Shown here: positions 9,047 through 19,820 of the stretch, piece by piece
Layout of the letters: the number at the start of each line of letters is the position of its first letter
Position numbering within the stretch: the stretch's first letter is position 1
DNA from: Nonomuraea candida
GTDB lineage: Bacteria; Actinomycetota; Actinomycetes; Streptosporangiales; Streptosporangiaceae
Assembly (NCBI RefSeq): GCF_000725485.1
Contig: NZ_JOAG01000011.1
Coordinates: 153,445 to 217,444 of the forward strand
Direction of reading: 5' to 3'
DNA: 64,000 nt
Program-made: the position numbers and the translations under genes
The notes under the pieces: generated by a model
Seen by the model: only the letters and a program-made list of their open reading frames with translations
Database searches by the model: none
Told to the model about the DNA's origin: nothing

Positions 9047-10201
9047 ATGACCATGGAGCTGGATCTCGTGCCCGCCGGGCTCGCCCGTGCCATCGAGGAG
9101 CTGCCCCTGGTGGACCACCACGTGCACGGGGCCACCACGCACGACCTGTCGCGCCTGGCGTTCGAGGAGATGATCACCGAGTCCGACCGGCCGGTGCCGG
9201 AGTGGATGACCCAGTTCGACTCCCAGCTCGGCTTCGCCATCCTGCGCCACTGCGCGCCCGTGCTCGGGCTCGGGCCGTTCTGCACGCCGGAGGAATACCT
9301 GGCCAGGCGCGCCAGGCTGGGCGCCGGCGAGGTCAACCGCCTGCTGCTCGGCGCCACCGGGGTCGGGCACTTCCTGGTCGAGACCGGCTACCGCGCCGAG
9401 GAGCTGCTCGGGCCCTCGGGCATGGCCGAGGTCAGCGGGGTGCCGGCCGACGAGGTGGTGCGGCTGGAGAGCGTGGCCGAGCAGGTGGCCGCCGCCGGGT
9501 GCGGGGCCGGCGCGTTCGCCGGCCGGTTCGCCGAGGCGCTGGAGGAGCGCACCCGTACGGCCCGCGCGCTCAAGACCGTCGCCGCCTACCGGTGCGGGCT
9601 CGACTTCGATCCCGCGCCGCCCTCCTCCGCCGAGGTCGCCGAGGCCGCCGGGCGCTGGCTGGCCGCCGGGGGCGGCCGGGTGACGGACCCCGTGCTGGTG
9701 CGGCATCTCGTCTGGGCCGGGCTGGAGCGGGGGCTGCCGCTGCAGTTCCACGTCGGCTACGGCGACCCCGAGCTGGACCTGCGGCGCTCGGACCCGCTGC
9801 TGCTGCGGGGGCTGATCGAGCTGGCCGAGCCCACCGGGGTGCCGCTGCTGTTGCTGCACTGCTATCCGTACCAGCGGCACGCGGGATTCCTGGCGCAGGC
9901 GTACCCGAACGTCTTCTTCGACGTGGGGCTGGGCCTGCACTACTCGGGGGCGCGCGCCGCGGCGCTGGTGGCGGAGAGCCTGGAGGTGGCGCCGTTCGCC
10001 AAGCTGCTCTTCTCGTCCGACGCGTGGGGGCCGGCCGAGCTGCACCACCTGGGGGCGTTGTTGTGGCGGCGGGCGATGGCGCGGGTGCTGGGCGGGTTCG
10101 TGGCCGAGGGCGAGTGGTCGGCGGCGCAGGCCGTGCGGGTGGTCACGATGGTGGGGGCGGAGAACGCGCGGCGCGTCTACGGGCTGGGAACCGGGGGATG
10201 A
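9047..10201 (+). CDS. Amidohydrolase family protein (metal-dependent, amidohydrolase-2 type)
   Basis: A 384-residue TIM-barrel hydrolase. The first metal motif is LPLVDHHVHGAT (HxH, residues 23-27). The central histidines appear as LQFHVGYGD and LLLLHCYPYQ. The late metal aspartate is in LLFSSDAWGPAE. The pattern resembles the amidohydrolase-2 group (aminocarboxymuconate decarboxylase and FluG N-terminal-domain relatives), which hydrolyse or decarboxylate small carboxylic substrates. ATG 9047 follows GGAGGATCGCCG. The M20 amidohydrolase starts 89 bases after the stop, so both could serve amide or amino-acid catabolism. The substrate is unknown. Confidence 0.8.
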   Translation: MTMELDLVPAGLARAIEELPLVDHHVHGATTHDLSRLAFEEMITESDRPVPEWMTQFDSQLGFAILRHCAPVLGLGPFCTPEEYLARRARLGAGEVNRLLLGATGVGHFLVETGYRAEELLGPSGMAEVSGVPADEVVRLESVAEQVAAAGCGAGAFAGRFAEALEERTRTARALKTVAAYRCGLDFDPAPPSSAEVAEAAGRWLAAGGGRVTDPVLVRHLVWAGLERGLPLQFHVGYGDPELDLRRSDPLLLRGLIELAEPTGVPLLLLHCYPYQRHAGFLAQAYPNVFFDVGLGLHYSGARAAALVAESLEVAPFAKLLFSSDAWGPAELHHLGALLWRRAMARVLGGFVAEGEWSAAQAVRVVTMVGAENARRVYGLGTGG

Positions 10202-10289
10202 GAGGGGCAGGCGCGGCTTGAGTGCCGCGTCTGGGGGAAGCGGTTACGGCTGAGCCGGAGACGAGGGACTTCATGACGGGGGATGGAGG

Positions 10290-11624
10290 ATGAGCACCGA
10301 CGGGCACGGAGCCTGGGCGGAGGCCGAGCCGAGGGCGGAGCTCTGGGAGACACGACCGGGGGCGCGACCGGAGACACGGCCGGAGACACGGACGGAGACA
10401 CGGACGGAGGAGCGGCCCGAGGCGCGGACGGAGGCGCTGCGGGAGGCGCTGCGGGAGGCGCTGCGAGAGGCGCTGCGCAGGGAGCTGCCCGCCGCCGTGG
10501 CGCTGCGGCGCGCGCTGCACGCGACGCCGCACGTGTCCGGGCAGGAGGGGCCGACGTTGCGGCGGGTGCTCGACGCGCTGCCCGCCGAGCCGGTCGAGCA
10601 CATCGCGGGCACGGGCGCCGTGCTGCGGGTCGGCGGGCCGGGGCTGGCGGTGGGGGTGCGCGGCGAGCTGGACGCGCTGCCGATCACCGAGCGCACCGGG
10701 GTGCCGTGGGCCTCGGTCAACGGGGCCATGCACGCCTGCGGCCACGACGTGCACCTGGCGGCGGTGGTCGCGCTCGCCCGCGCCGTCGCCGCGACGCTCC
10801 CGGGCGGCGGGTGGGACGAGTTCGCGCCGCTGCTGGTCGTGTTGCAGCCGCGCGAGGAGACCTACCCCTCGGGCGCGCTCGACGTCGTCACCTCCGGCGC
10901 GCTGGAACGGCACCGCGTGCACGCCATGATCGGCGCCCACGTCCAGCCCGTGCTGCCCGAGGGCGTCATCGCGTGCACCCCGGGCCCGGTGAACGCCTCG
11001 TCCGACGAGTTCCGGGTGACGGTCACGGGGGCCGATGGGCATGCCGCGTACCCGCATCTCACCCGCGACCCCGTGCTCGCCATGGCGCAGGTGATCGTGG
11101 CCGCGCAGCAGCTCGTCAGCCGGGTCGCCGATCCGATGACGCCGACCGTGGTCACGTTCGGGACCGTGAACGCGGGCACCGCGGCCAACGCCGTGCCCGG
11201 CGAGGCGGTGGCCAGGGGCACCCTGCGCACCATGTCGCAGGAGTGGCGCGAGCGGCTGCACGACCGGTTCGCGCAGGTCGCGGGCGACACCGCCAGGGCG
11301 TACGGATGCGCCGCCGCCGTCGAGATCATGGACGGCGAGCCGATCCTGGTCAACGACCACGAGCTGGCCGCGCGGGCGGCCGTCCGGCTGCGGGAGCAGG
11401 GCTGGGCGGTCTCCGACGAGCTGCGGTCGTGTGGGGCCGACGACTTCGCCAGGTACGGCGAGGTGGCGCCGTTGCTGATGATGTTCGTCGGCGTGGACAC
11501 CGAGGCCGGGCTGCACAGCCCCGCCTTCCTGCCGGACGACTCGGCCGTGGGCGCCGTCGCCGAGGCCATGCTCGCCGGCTACCTGGCCGCCTCCCCGCCG
11601 GCCGGGCAAGAGGCCGCTCGCTGA
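10290..11624 (+). CDS. M20 family amidohydrolase (hippurate hydrolase / N-acyl-amino-acid amidohydrolase type)
   Basis: A 444-residue metallo-amidohydrolase. Metal ligands appear in GELDALPI and HACGHDVH (residues 148-155) and in VLQPREETYPSGA, which holds the catalytic and bridging Glu pair. The dimerisation domain includes VTVTGADGHAAYPH, and the last ligand is in EAGLHSPAF. The family removes acyl groups from N-acyl amino acids in the cytoplasm. Residues about 20-65 are an unusual Arg/Glu/Thr/Ala-rich extension encoded by tandem DNA repeats; ordinary homologues begin near LPAAVALRRALHATP, so the true start may be internal. ATG 10290 has only a loosely placed GGGGG upstream. Confidence 0.85.
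   Translation: MSTDGHGAWAEAEPRAELWETRPGARPETRPETRTETRTEERPEARTEALREALREALREALRRELPAAVALRRALHATPHVSGQEGPTLRRVLDALPAEPVEHIAGTGAVLRVGGPGLAVGVRGELDALPITERTGVPWASVNGAMHACGHDVHLAAVVALARAVAATLPGGGWDEFAPLLVVLQPREETYPSGALDVVTSGALERHRVHAMIGAHVQPVLPEGVIACTPGPVNASSDEFRVTVTGADGHAAYPHLTRDPVLAMAQVIVAAQQLVSRVADPMTPTVVTFGTVNAGTAANAVPGEAVARGTLRTMSQEWRERLHDRFAQVAGDTARAYGCAAAVEIMDGEPILVNDHELAARAAVRLREQGWAVSDELRSCGADDFARYGEVAPLLMMFVGVDTEAGLHSPAFLPDDSAVGAVAEAMLAGYLAASPPAGQEAAR
10371..10484 (+). repeat. In-frame 12-bp tandem repeats at the 5' end of the M20 gene
   Basis: Two repeat types adjoin: GGAGACACGGAC-like units, and GAGGCGCTGCGG repeated four times (about 10428-10475). Both have periods divisible by three. 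They encode PETRTETRTE-like and EALREALREALREAL peptide repeats. Confidence 0.8.
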
Positions 11625-11695
11625 CGGGCCTGCCGTCCGTACGAGGAGGCCGTCGCGGGGCGGGCCTGCCGGCCGGACAAGGGACCCATCGCTGA

Positions 11696-14620
<2,925 letters not shown>

Positions 14621-14639
14621 CCCCCGCACCGGCCCGCCC

Positions 14640-14720
14640 GGCCACCGGGCGGGCCGCGCCGGGCTTCCGGGCGGGCCGCGCCGGGCTTCCGGGCGGGCCG
14701 CGCCGGGCTTCCAGGCGACA
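14640..14720 (+). repeat. GC-rich 21-bp tandem repeats after lacZ
   Basis: The unit GGGCGGGCCGCGCCGGGCTTCC occurs about three times. It is followed by short AGGCGAAAGGTGA-type repeats (about 14714-14748) that run straight into the terminator hairpin. Confidence 0.7.
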
Positions 14721-14745
14721 GGCGAAAGGTGAAAGGCGAAAGGTG

Positions 14746-14782
14746 AAAGGCCGGGTCCCACATCACGCAGGACCCGGCCTTT
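14746..14782. terminator. Perfect 13-bp hairpin terminator between lacZ and tuf
   Basis: AAAGGCCGGGTCC pairs perfectly with GGACCCGGCCTTT around an 11-base loop. A-tracts and T-tracts at the ends make it usable from either side, which suits the convergent lacZ and tuf genes. Confidence 0.85.
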
Positions 14783-14805
14783 GACCGGATGGGACCGTGC
14801 CCCAT

Positions 14806-14837
14806 GGGGCGGTCCCCCTGTCGAGGAGGACCGCCCC
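14806..14837. terminator. Second hairpin downstream of tuf
   Basis: GGGGCGGTCC pairs with GGACCGCCCC (10 bp perfect, 12-base loop). A third short hairpin (CCGGGACCG / CGGTCCCGG, 14881-14899) lies closer to the tuf stop. Confidence 0.6.
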
Positions 14838-14843
14838 ACGGGA

Positions 14844-14942
14844 GCGTCAGCCGGTGGCGGGCACGTCGAGGACCGTGCCCCCGGGACCGCCGGTCCCGGG
14901 CGGGTGCGTCAGCCGGTGGTGGGCACGTCGAGGACCGTGCCC
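14844..14942. repeat. Direct duplication of the tuf 3' end
   Basis: Bases 14844-14880 and 14906-14942 are the same 37-base sequence with one mismatch. The second copy is the real end of the tuf gene (last 11 codons and stop). The first is a displaced copy 62 bases further downstream, with a hairpin between them. Confidence 0.9.
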
Positions 14943-16087
14943 GCGCCGACCGTGAGGCCGCCCTCGCGGATCGCGAAGCCGAGCCCCGGCTCGACGGCGA
15001 CCGCCTTGCCCAGCTCGACCCGCACCTCCACCGTCTCGCCCGGCAGCGCCTCGGCGCCCTCGGGCAGGACGAGCTCGCCCGGCACGTCCGTCGTCCGCAG
15101 GTAGAACTGCGGCCGGTACCCGGACGCGACCGGCCGCCGCCGCCCGCCCTCCTCCGGCGTCAGGAGGTAGACGCGGGCGGTGAACGAGCCGTGGGCCCGC
15201 TGGCTGCCCGGCGCGGCCAGCACCATCCCCCGCCGGACCTGCTCGCGGCGCACCCCGCGCAGCAGCACGGCGGCGTTGTCGCCGGCCTCGCCCCGCTCCA
15301 TCGTCTTGCCGAACGTCTCCACGCCCGTCACGACCGCGGAGAACCCGTCGCCGAACCCGACCACCTCGACCGTGTCGCCGACGCGGACGGTGCCGCGCTC
15401 GATGGCCCCGGTGACGACCGTGCCCCGGCCGGTGACCGTCAGCACGTTCTCGACCGGCATGAGGAACGGCGCGTCCACGTACCGGACCGGCACGGGGATG
15501 TGCTCGTCCACCGCCTGGAGCAGCGCGTCGATCGACGCCGTCCAGGCCGGGTCGCCCTCCAGCGCCCGCAGCCCGGACACGCGCACCATCGGCACGTCGC
15601 GGTAGCCGTGCTCGGTCAGCAGATCCTGCAGCTCCAGCTCGACCAGGTCGGTCAGCTCCGGGTCGGCGCCGTCGGCCTTGTTGACGGCCACGACCAGGTG
15701 CTCGACGCCGACGCGCTTGGCGAGCAGCACGTGCTCCCTGGTCTGCGGCATGATCCCGTCGTGCGCGGACACGACGAGGATCGCGCCGTCGAGCTGCGCC
15801 GCCCCCGTGATCATGTTCTTCACGTAGTCGGCGTGGCCCGGCATGTCGACGTGGGCGTAGTGCCTGGTGGCGGTCTCGTACTCGACGTGGGAGATGTTGA
15901 TCGTGATCCCCCTGGACGCCTCCTCCGGCGTCCGGTCGATCCGCTCGAACGGCGTGTACGTGGCCTGCCCCCGCTCCGCCAGGACCTTGGTGATCGCGGC
16001 GGTGAGCGTGGTCTTGCCGTGGTCGACGTGCCCCATCGTGCCGATGTTGAGATGCGGCTTGTTACGGACGTAGGCCTGCTTGGCCAT
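14909..16087 (-). CDS. tuf: Elongation factor Tu, divergent stand-alone copy
   Basis: A 392-residue EF-Tu. The start is fixed by [20 protein letters not shown]. The GTPase motifs are GHVDHGKT (19-26), RGITINISH (59-67), DMPGH (81-85), NKAD (136-139) and SGL (171-173). Common EF-Tu has DCPGH or DTPGH, NK-C/V/M-D and SAL, so three motifs are variant though usable. At the position of E. coli Arg230 (VVTGRVERG) this protein has Ala228 (VVTGAIERG); changes there are linked to pulvomycin resistance. The gene lies alone between lacZ and ugd and not next to rpsL-rpsG-fusA, as with the extra tuf3 of Streptomyces. It is probably a second, specialised EF-Tu used in stress or elfamycin tolerance. The role is inferred. 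Confidence 0.93.
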   Translation of the reverse strand: MAKQAYVRNKPHLNIGTMGHVDHGKTTLTAAITKVLAERGQATYTPFERIDRTPEEASRGITINISHVEYETATRHYAHVDMPGHADYVKNMITGAAQLDGAILVVSAHDGIMPQTREHVLLAKRVGVEHLVVAVNKADGADPELTDLVELELQDLLTEHGYRDVPMVRVSGLRALEGDPAWTASIDALLQAVDEHIPVPVRYVDAPFLMPVENVLTVTGRGTVVTGAIERGTVRVGDTVEVVGFGDGFSAVVTGVETFGKTMERGEAGDNAAVLLRGVRREQVRRGMVLAAPGSQRAHGSFTARVYLLTPEEGGRRRPVASGYRPQFYLRTTDVPGELVLPEGAEALPGETVEVRVELGKAVAVEPGLGFAIREGGLTVGAGTVLDVPTTG

Positions 16088-16183
16088 GGTTCCTTCCCTT
16101 ACGACCTGAAGCTTCCGTGACCCGTCAGGGTCGTCAACCTCCCCCCGCCGGGTCACTTCTGGACAAACGGGAAGAGGTCAGCG

Positions 16184-16260
16184 CTCCAGGCCGTCGCAGG
16201 CACGCTCGAACGCACCGAGCAGCAGTGCTGCGGGCGTCGTGTGGTGAGCGTGCCGGAACA
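16184..16260 (-). other. Small unassigned open frame between tuf and ugd
   Basis: A 27-codon frame (starts MFRHAHHTTPAALLL, ends DGLER) with high GC at third positions lies between ugd and tuf on their strand. It has no clear ribosome site. It may be a gene remnant or chance. Confidence 0.15.
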
Positions 16261-16313
16261 TGAGGAACATAGTGCGGTGCTCAGCACCGCGCCGCAACGG
16301 ATTATTCCGCGCC

Positions 16314-17609
16314 CTACGGCCGGCCCACGCTCATGTAGGTGAACCCCAGGGCGCGCATCTCCGCCGGGTCGAGCAGGTTGCGGCCGTCGAAGAGCACCGG
16401 CCGGCGCATCGCCGCGGACGCCTTCGCCCAGTCGACGTCCTTGAGCTGCGGCCACTCGGTGACCACGATCGCCGCGTCCGCGCCCTCCATGGCCAGCTCG
16501 GGGGTCTCGTGCCGGGTGGTCGAGGTCCACGGCTCGGTCTCGGCGGGGCGGGCCATCGGGTCCCAGCAGCGCACCTCGGCGCCCTCGGCCAGCAGCCGCC
16601 CGGCCAGCACGGTGCTGGTCGCCTCGCGCATGTCGTCGGTGCCCGGCTTGAACGTCAGGCCGAGCAGCGCCACCCGCATGCCGGTCAGCGTGCCCAGCTC
16701 GTCTTTCAGCTTCTGGATGGCCCGGCGCTTCTGCAGGTTGTTGACCTCGATCACGGCCGACAGGAGCTGCAGGTGGTAGCCGGTGTTGCTGGCGAGCTGG
16801 CGCAGCGCCTCGGAGTCCTTGGGGAAGCAGGAGCCGCCCCAGCCGATCCCCGGCCGCAGGAAGTGGGGGCCGAGGCGGTGGTCGAGGCCGACCGCGCGGG
16901 CGACCTCCTCGACGTCGGCGCCCGTCTTCTCGCACAGGGTGGCGATCTCGTTGATGAAGCTGATCTTCGTGGCGAGCAGCGCGTTGGAGGCGAGCTTGAC
17001 CATCTCGGCCGAGCGCACGTCCATCACGACGACCGGGCCGTCGACCCCGTCGTGCAGGTCGGAGATCAACTGCGCCGTGGCGTCGTCGGAGGCGCCGATC
17101 ACGATGCGGTCGGGGTGCAGGAAGTCGGTGACCGCCCGGCCCTCGGCGGTGAACTCCGGGTTGGCGGCGTAGCCGACGTGGGCCAGGCCTGCTTCGTCCA
17201 TCGTGGCCCGCACCCGCGCGCCGGTGCCCACCGGCACGGTCGACTTGACCACCACCGCCTTCAGGTGCGCGGCGCCCTCCAGCGACCTGATGACCGACCA
17301 GAGCCGCGACAGGTCCGCGTCGCCGGAGGCCGACGGGGGAGTGTCGACGCACACGTAGGCGATCTCCGCGCCGTCGAGCGTCTCGCGCAGGTCGAGGGTG
17401 AAGGTCAGGCGCTCCTTGTTCCTGGCGATCAGGTCGCCGAGGCCGGGCTCGTAGATCGGCACGTCGCCGGAGCGCAGCAGGTCGACCTTCTCCGGGTTGA
17501 TGTCCCGGACCACCACCCGGTGACCCAGCTCGGCGAGGCAGGCACCGGTCACCAGACCGATGTAGCCGGCACCGAACACGGCCACCCGCCGTTCCGGCTT
17601 GCCAACCAT
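16314..17609 (-). CDS. ugd: UDP-glucose 6-dehydrogenase
   Basis: A 431-residue enzyme oxidising UDP-glucose to UDP-glucuronate with two NAD+. The N-terminal Rossmann fold has VFGAGYIGLVTG (residues 11-22). STVPVGTG and NPEFTAEG are standard. The active-site cysteine is C261 in GIGWGGSCFPKD. The C-terminal NAD-like domain holds LLGLTFKPGTDD. Start 17609 gives MVGKPERRVAVFG at the expected place. UDP-glucuronate feeds cell-envelope polysaccharides or glycosylated metabolites; no glycosyltransferase is next to it. It is transcribed towards tuf, with a 226-base gap. Confidence 0.95.
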   Translation of the reverse strand: MVGKPERRVAVFGAGYIGLVTGACLAELGHRVVVRDINPEKVDLLRSGDVPIYEPGLGDLIARNKERLTFTLDLRETLDGAEIAYVCVDTPPSASGDADLSRLWSVIRSLEGAAHLKAVVVKSTVPVGTGARVRATMDEAGLAHVGYAANPEFTAEGRAVTDFLHPDRIVIGASDDATAQLISDLHDGVDGPVVVMDVRSAEMVKLASNALLATKISFINEIATLCEKTGADVEEVARAVGLDHRLGPHFLRPGIGWGGSCFPKDSEALRQLASNTGYHLQLLSAVIEVNNLQKRRAIQKLKDELGTLTGMRVALLGLTFKPGTDDMREATSTVLAGRLLAEGAEVRCWDPMARPAETEPWTSTTRHETPELAMEGADAAIVVTEWPQLKDVDWAKASAAMRRPVLFDGRNLLDPAEMRALGFTYMSVGRP

Positions 17610-17954
17610 GGCTGACCATCCAATCTCGCGGGCGCCCTCGCGGGAGCCCGCTGCTCGGGAGAGTGAGTTTGCCGAAACCGGCGGAGGATCTTCACCCTAA
17701 CGTTCTCACTGCCATTCTCCCCGAACGCACCTGGTCCCCGATCCGCACCCCTCCCCGCCCCACGTGGCCCGCCGGTCTCACACACTCCGCCGGCCTCACA
17801 TGCCCCGCCCGTCTCTCACGCCCGCCGGTCTCCCACGGCCCCGTCGGTCTCACGGTTCCGAGCGGGCGGGAGGTTGGTGGCGCACACAACGCGGGGCCCG
17901 GCGTTCGTCGTGCAGACCGAAGCAGGGCCGTCACGCATCACCTACGGTGGCGAC
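17610..17954. other. Intergenic region upstream of ugd
   Basis: No gene is seen. The ugd-proximal 100 bases are less GC-rich and probably hold its promoter (TTCACCCTAACGTTCTCAC near 17691). Bases about 17765-17860 contain a degenerate direct repeat of GCCGGTCTCAC-like units. Confidence 0.5.
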
Positions 17955-18331
17955 ATGCCCCATCTAGGCCTCGACGACCTCTACCGCTTCGCCGTCCCCT
18001 CCGATCCGGCCCTGCGCCCGGACGGCGGCGCTGACGGACGCCGCGTCGGGGGAGACGCCGCGACCTGACGGCCCAGTCCCCGATGACCCGGGCCGGCGAG
18101 GTCACCACGCCCACCCTCCTGCTGCACGGCGAGAGCGACGACCGGTGCCCCATCGGCCAGGTGGAGCAGTGGTTCGCCGCGCTGCGCGAGCGGCGGGTGC
18201 CCGTCCGGCTCGTGTGGTACCCGGGGGCCTCCCACCTGTTCATCATCGACGGCCGGCCCTCACACCGGTACGACTACAACGAAAGGATCATCGCGTGGCT
18301 GGAGCAATGGGTCAGCGGCTCCCCGAGCTGA
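17955..18331 (+). pseudogene. S9 (prolyl oligopeptidase-type) peptidase with internal deletion
   Basis: ATG 17955 begins MPHLGLDDLYRFAVPSDPAL, the characteristic start of S9 acylaminoacyl-peptidase-like proteins. After about 25 codons the frame becomes meaningless and stops at 18068. From about 18076 another frame encodes the extreme C-terminus of the same family: TTPTLLLHGESDDRCPIGQ, with the catalytic Asp region, and GASHLFII, with the catalytic His. About 550 codons between the two parts, including the Ser nucleophile, are missing. The C-terminal piece still overlaps the next gene by 37 bases, as in an intact operon. Confidence 0.75.
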
Positions 18332-19605
18332 TCGCCGAATACGAGGTGCCCGGCGCGGCGCTGGCGTACCTGCACCAGGGAGAGCTGCACGAGTTCGCCG
18401 CGGGCACGCTCAACACCGCCACCGGCGTCGAGGCCACCACCGACTCGCTCTTCCAGATCGGCTCGGTCACCAAGGTCTGGACCGCCACCCTGCTCATGCT
18501 CCAGATCGAGCGGGGCAGGCTCACGCTCGACACCCCGGTGGCCGAGGTGCTGCCGGAGTTCAGGGTGGCCGACGCCGAGGTCAGCGAGACCGTCACGATC
18601 CGGCACCTGCTCACCCACACCAGCGGCATCGACGGCGACCTGTTCCTCGACACCGGGCGCGGCGACGACTGCGTGGAGAAGTACGTCGCGGCCTGCGCCG
18701 ACCTGGCCCAGAACCACCCGCTCGGCGTCACCCAGTCCTACTGCAACTCCGGCTTCACCATCGCCGGCCGCGTCCTGGAGCGGCTGGCCGGCAAGCGCTG
18801 GGACGACGTGCTGCGCGAGGACATCGTCGAGCCGCTCGGCCTCACCCACACCTGGACGCTGCCCGAGGACGTGCTGCGCTTCCGCGCCGCCATGGGCCAC
18901 ATGGACGGCGCGCCCGCCCCGGCGTGGGGGCTCATGCGCTCCGCCGGACCGGCCGGGCTCATCTGCGCCCGCCCGGCCGACGTGGTGGCCTTCGCCCGGG
19001 CGCACCTGGAGGGCGGGCTGCTCGCCGACCCCCGGGCGATGTGGGAGCCGCAGGTGGACATCCCCAACCCGTACGCGCTGGGCCGCCAGTGGGGCATCGG
19101 CTGGATCCTGGACGAATGGGACGGCCGGCGGGTCATCTCCCACGGGGGCAACACCATCGGCCAGCACGCCATGCTCTGGGCCGTGCCGGACACCGGCACC
19201 ATCGTGTGCGTCGCCGCCAACGGCGGCCACTCCGGCTCCTTCACCCGGGCCGTCGCCACCGAGCTGTTCAAGGAGCTCGACGGCCTGACCGTGCCGCCCG
19301 TGCTGGGCCCGCCCGAGACGCCCGTCGAGGTGGACGCGGGCCGCTACCTCGGCGTCTACGAGCGCGCCGGGGCCCGCATCACGGTGTCGATGCGCGACGG
19401 CGCGCCGTGGCTGCGGATGGAGGCCACCGGCCCGCTGGCCGCGCTCCAGGAGCCGCAGGAGTGCGAGCTGGTCGCGGTGGACGAGACCACGTTCGTCTTC
19501 AAGTCGCCCGACGACCCCGACTGGATGTCCGCGGTCTTCTACCGGCTGCCCGACGGCTCCCCGTATGTGCACCTCGGCGCCCGCGCGACGCCGAAGACCG
19601 CCTGA
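18295..19605 (+). CDS. Beta-lactamase-family serine hydrolase
   Basis: A 436-residue class C/penicillin-binding-protein-like hydrolase. I prefer GTG 18295 (AAAGGA 7 bases upstream) over ATG 18307. The nucleophile motif is SVTK (57-60) in LFQIGSVTKVWTA. The second motif is YCNSGF (YxN). The third is HGGN in VISHGGNTIG, replacing KTG. No signal peptide is seen, so it is probably a cytoplasmic D-aminopeptidase or esterase-like enzyme, not a resistance beta-lactamase. The C-terminal 100 residues form a lipocalin-like barrel common in this group. Its start lies inside the decayed S9 peptidase gene. Confidence 0.88.
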   Translation: MAGAMGQRLPELIAEYEVPGAALAYLHQGELHEFAAGTLNTATGVEATTDSLFQIGSVTKVWTATLLMLQIERGRLTLDTPVAEVLPEFRVADAEVSETVTIRHLLTHTSGIDGDLFLDTGRGDDCVEKYVAACADLAQNHPLGVTQSYCNSGFTIAGRVLERLAGKRWDDVLREDIVEPLGLTHTWTLPEDVLRFRAAMGHMDGAPAPAWGLMRSAGPAGLICARPADVVAFARAHLEGGLLADPRAMWEPQVDIPNPYALGRQWGIGWILDEWDGRRVISHGGNTIGQHAMLWAVPDTGTIVCVAANGGHSGSFTRAVATELFKELDGLTVPPVLGPPETPVEVDAGRYLGVYERAGARITVSMRDGAPWLRMEATGPLAALQEPQECELVAVDETTFVFKSPDDPDWMSAVFYRLPDGSPYVHLGARATPKTA

Positions 19606-19694
19606 CGGCGCCCGCGCCACCCGGGGATCGGCTGACACGGGACGCCGAAGACCGCCTGGACGGCGCCCGCGCCACCCGGGGATCGGCTGACACG
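19587..19694 (+). repeat. 54-bp tandem duplication of the serine hydrolase 3' end
   Basis: Bases 19587-19639 and 19641-19694 match apart from one inserted G. The first copy carries the last codons and stop of the gene (GACGCCGAAGACCGCCTGA). The second lies wholly outside the coding region. Confidence 0.9.
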
Positions 19695-19820
19695 CGCCCG
19701 CCCCGCCCGGGACGACCCCGCCCAGGGCGGCTCTCGGCGGGGCGGGCGCGTGGGCGGTCCGCGTGTCCGCGCGGGCCGGCACCGGAACGGACGGGCCGCG
19801 GAGTGGACTATTTTGGCACC

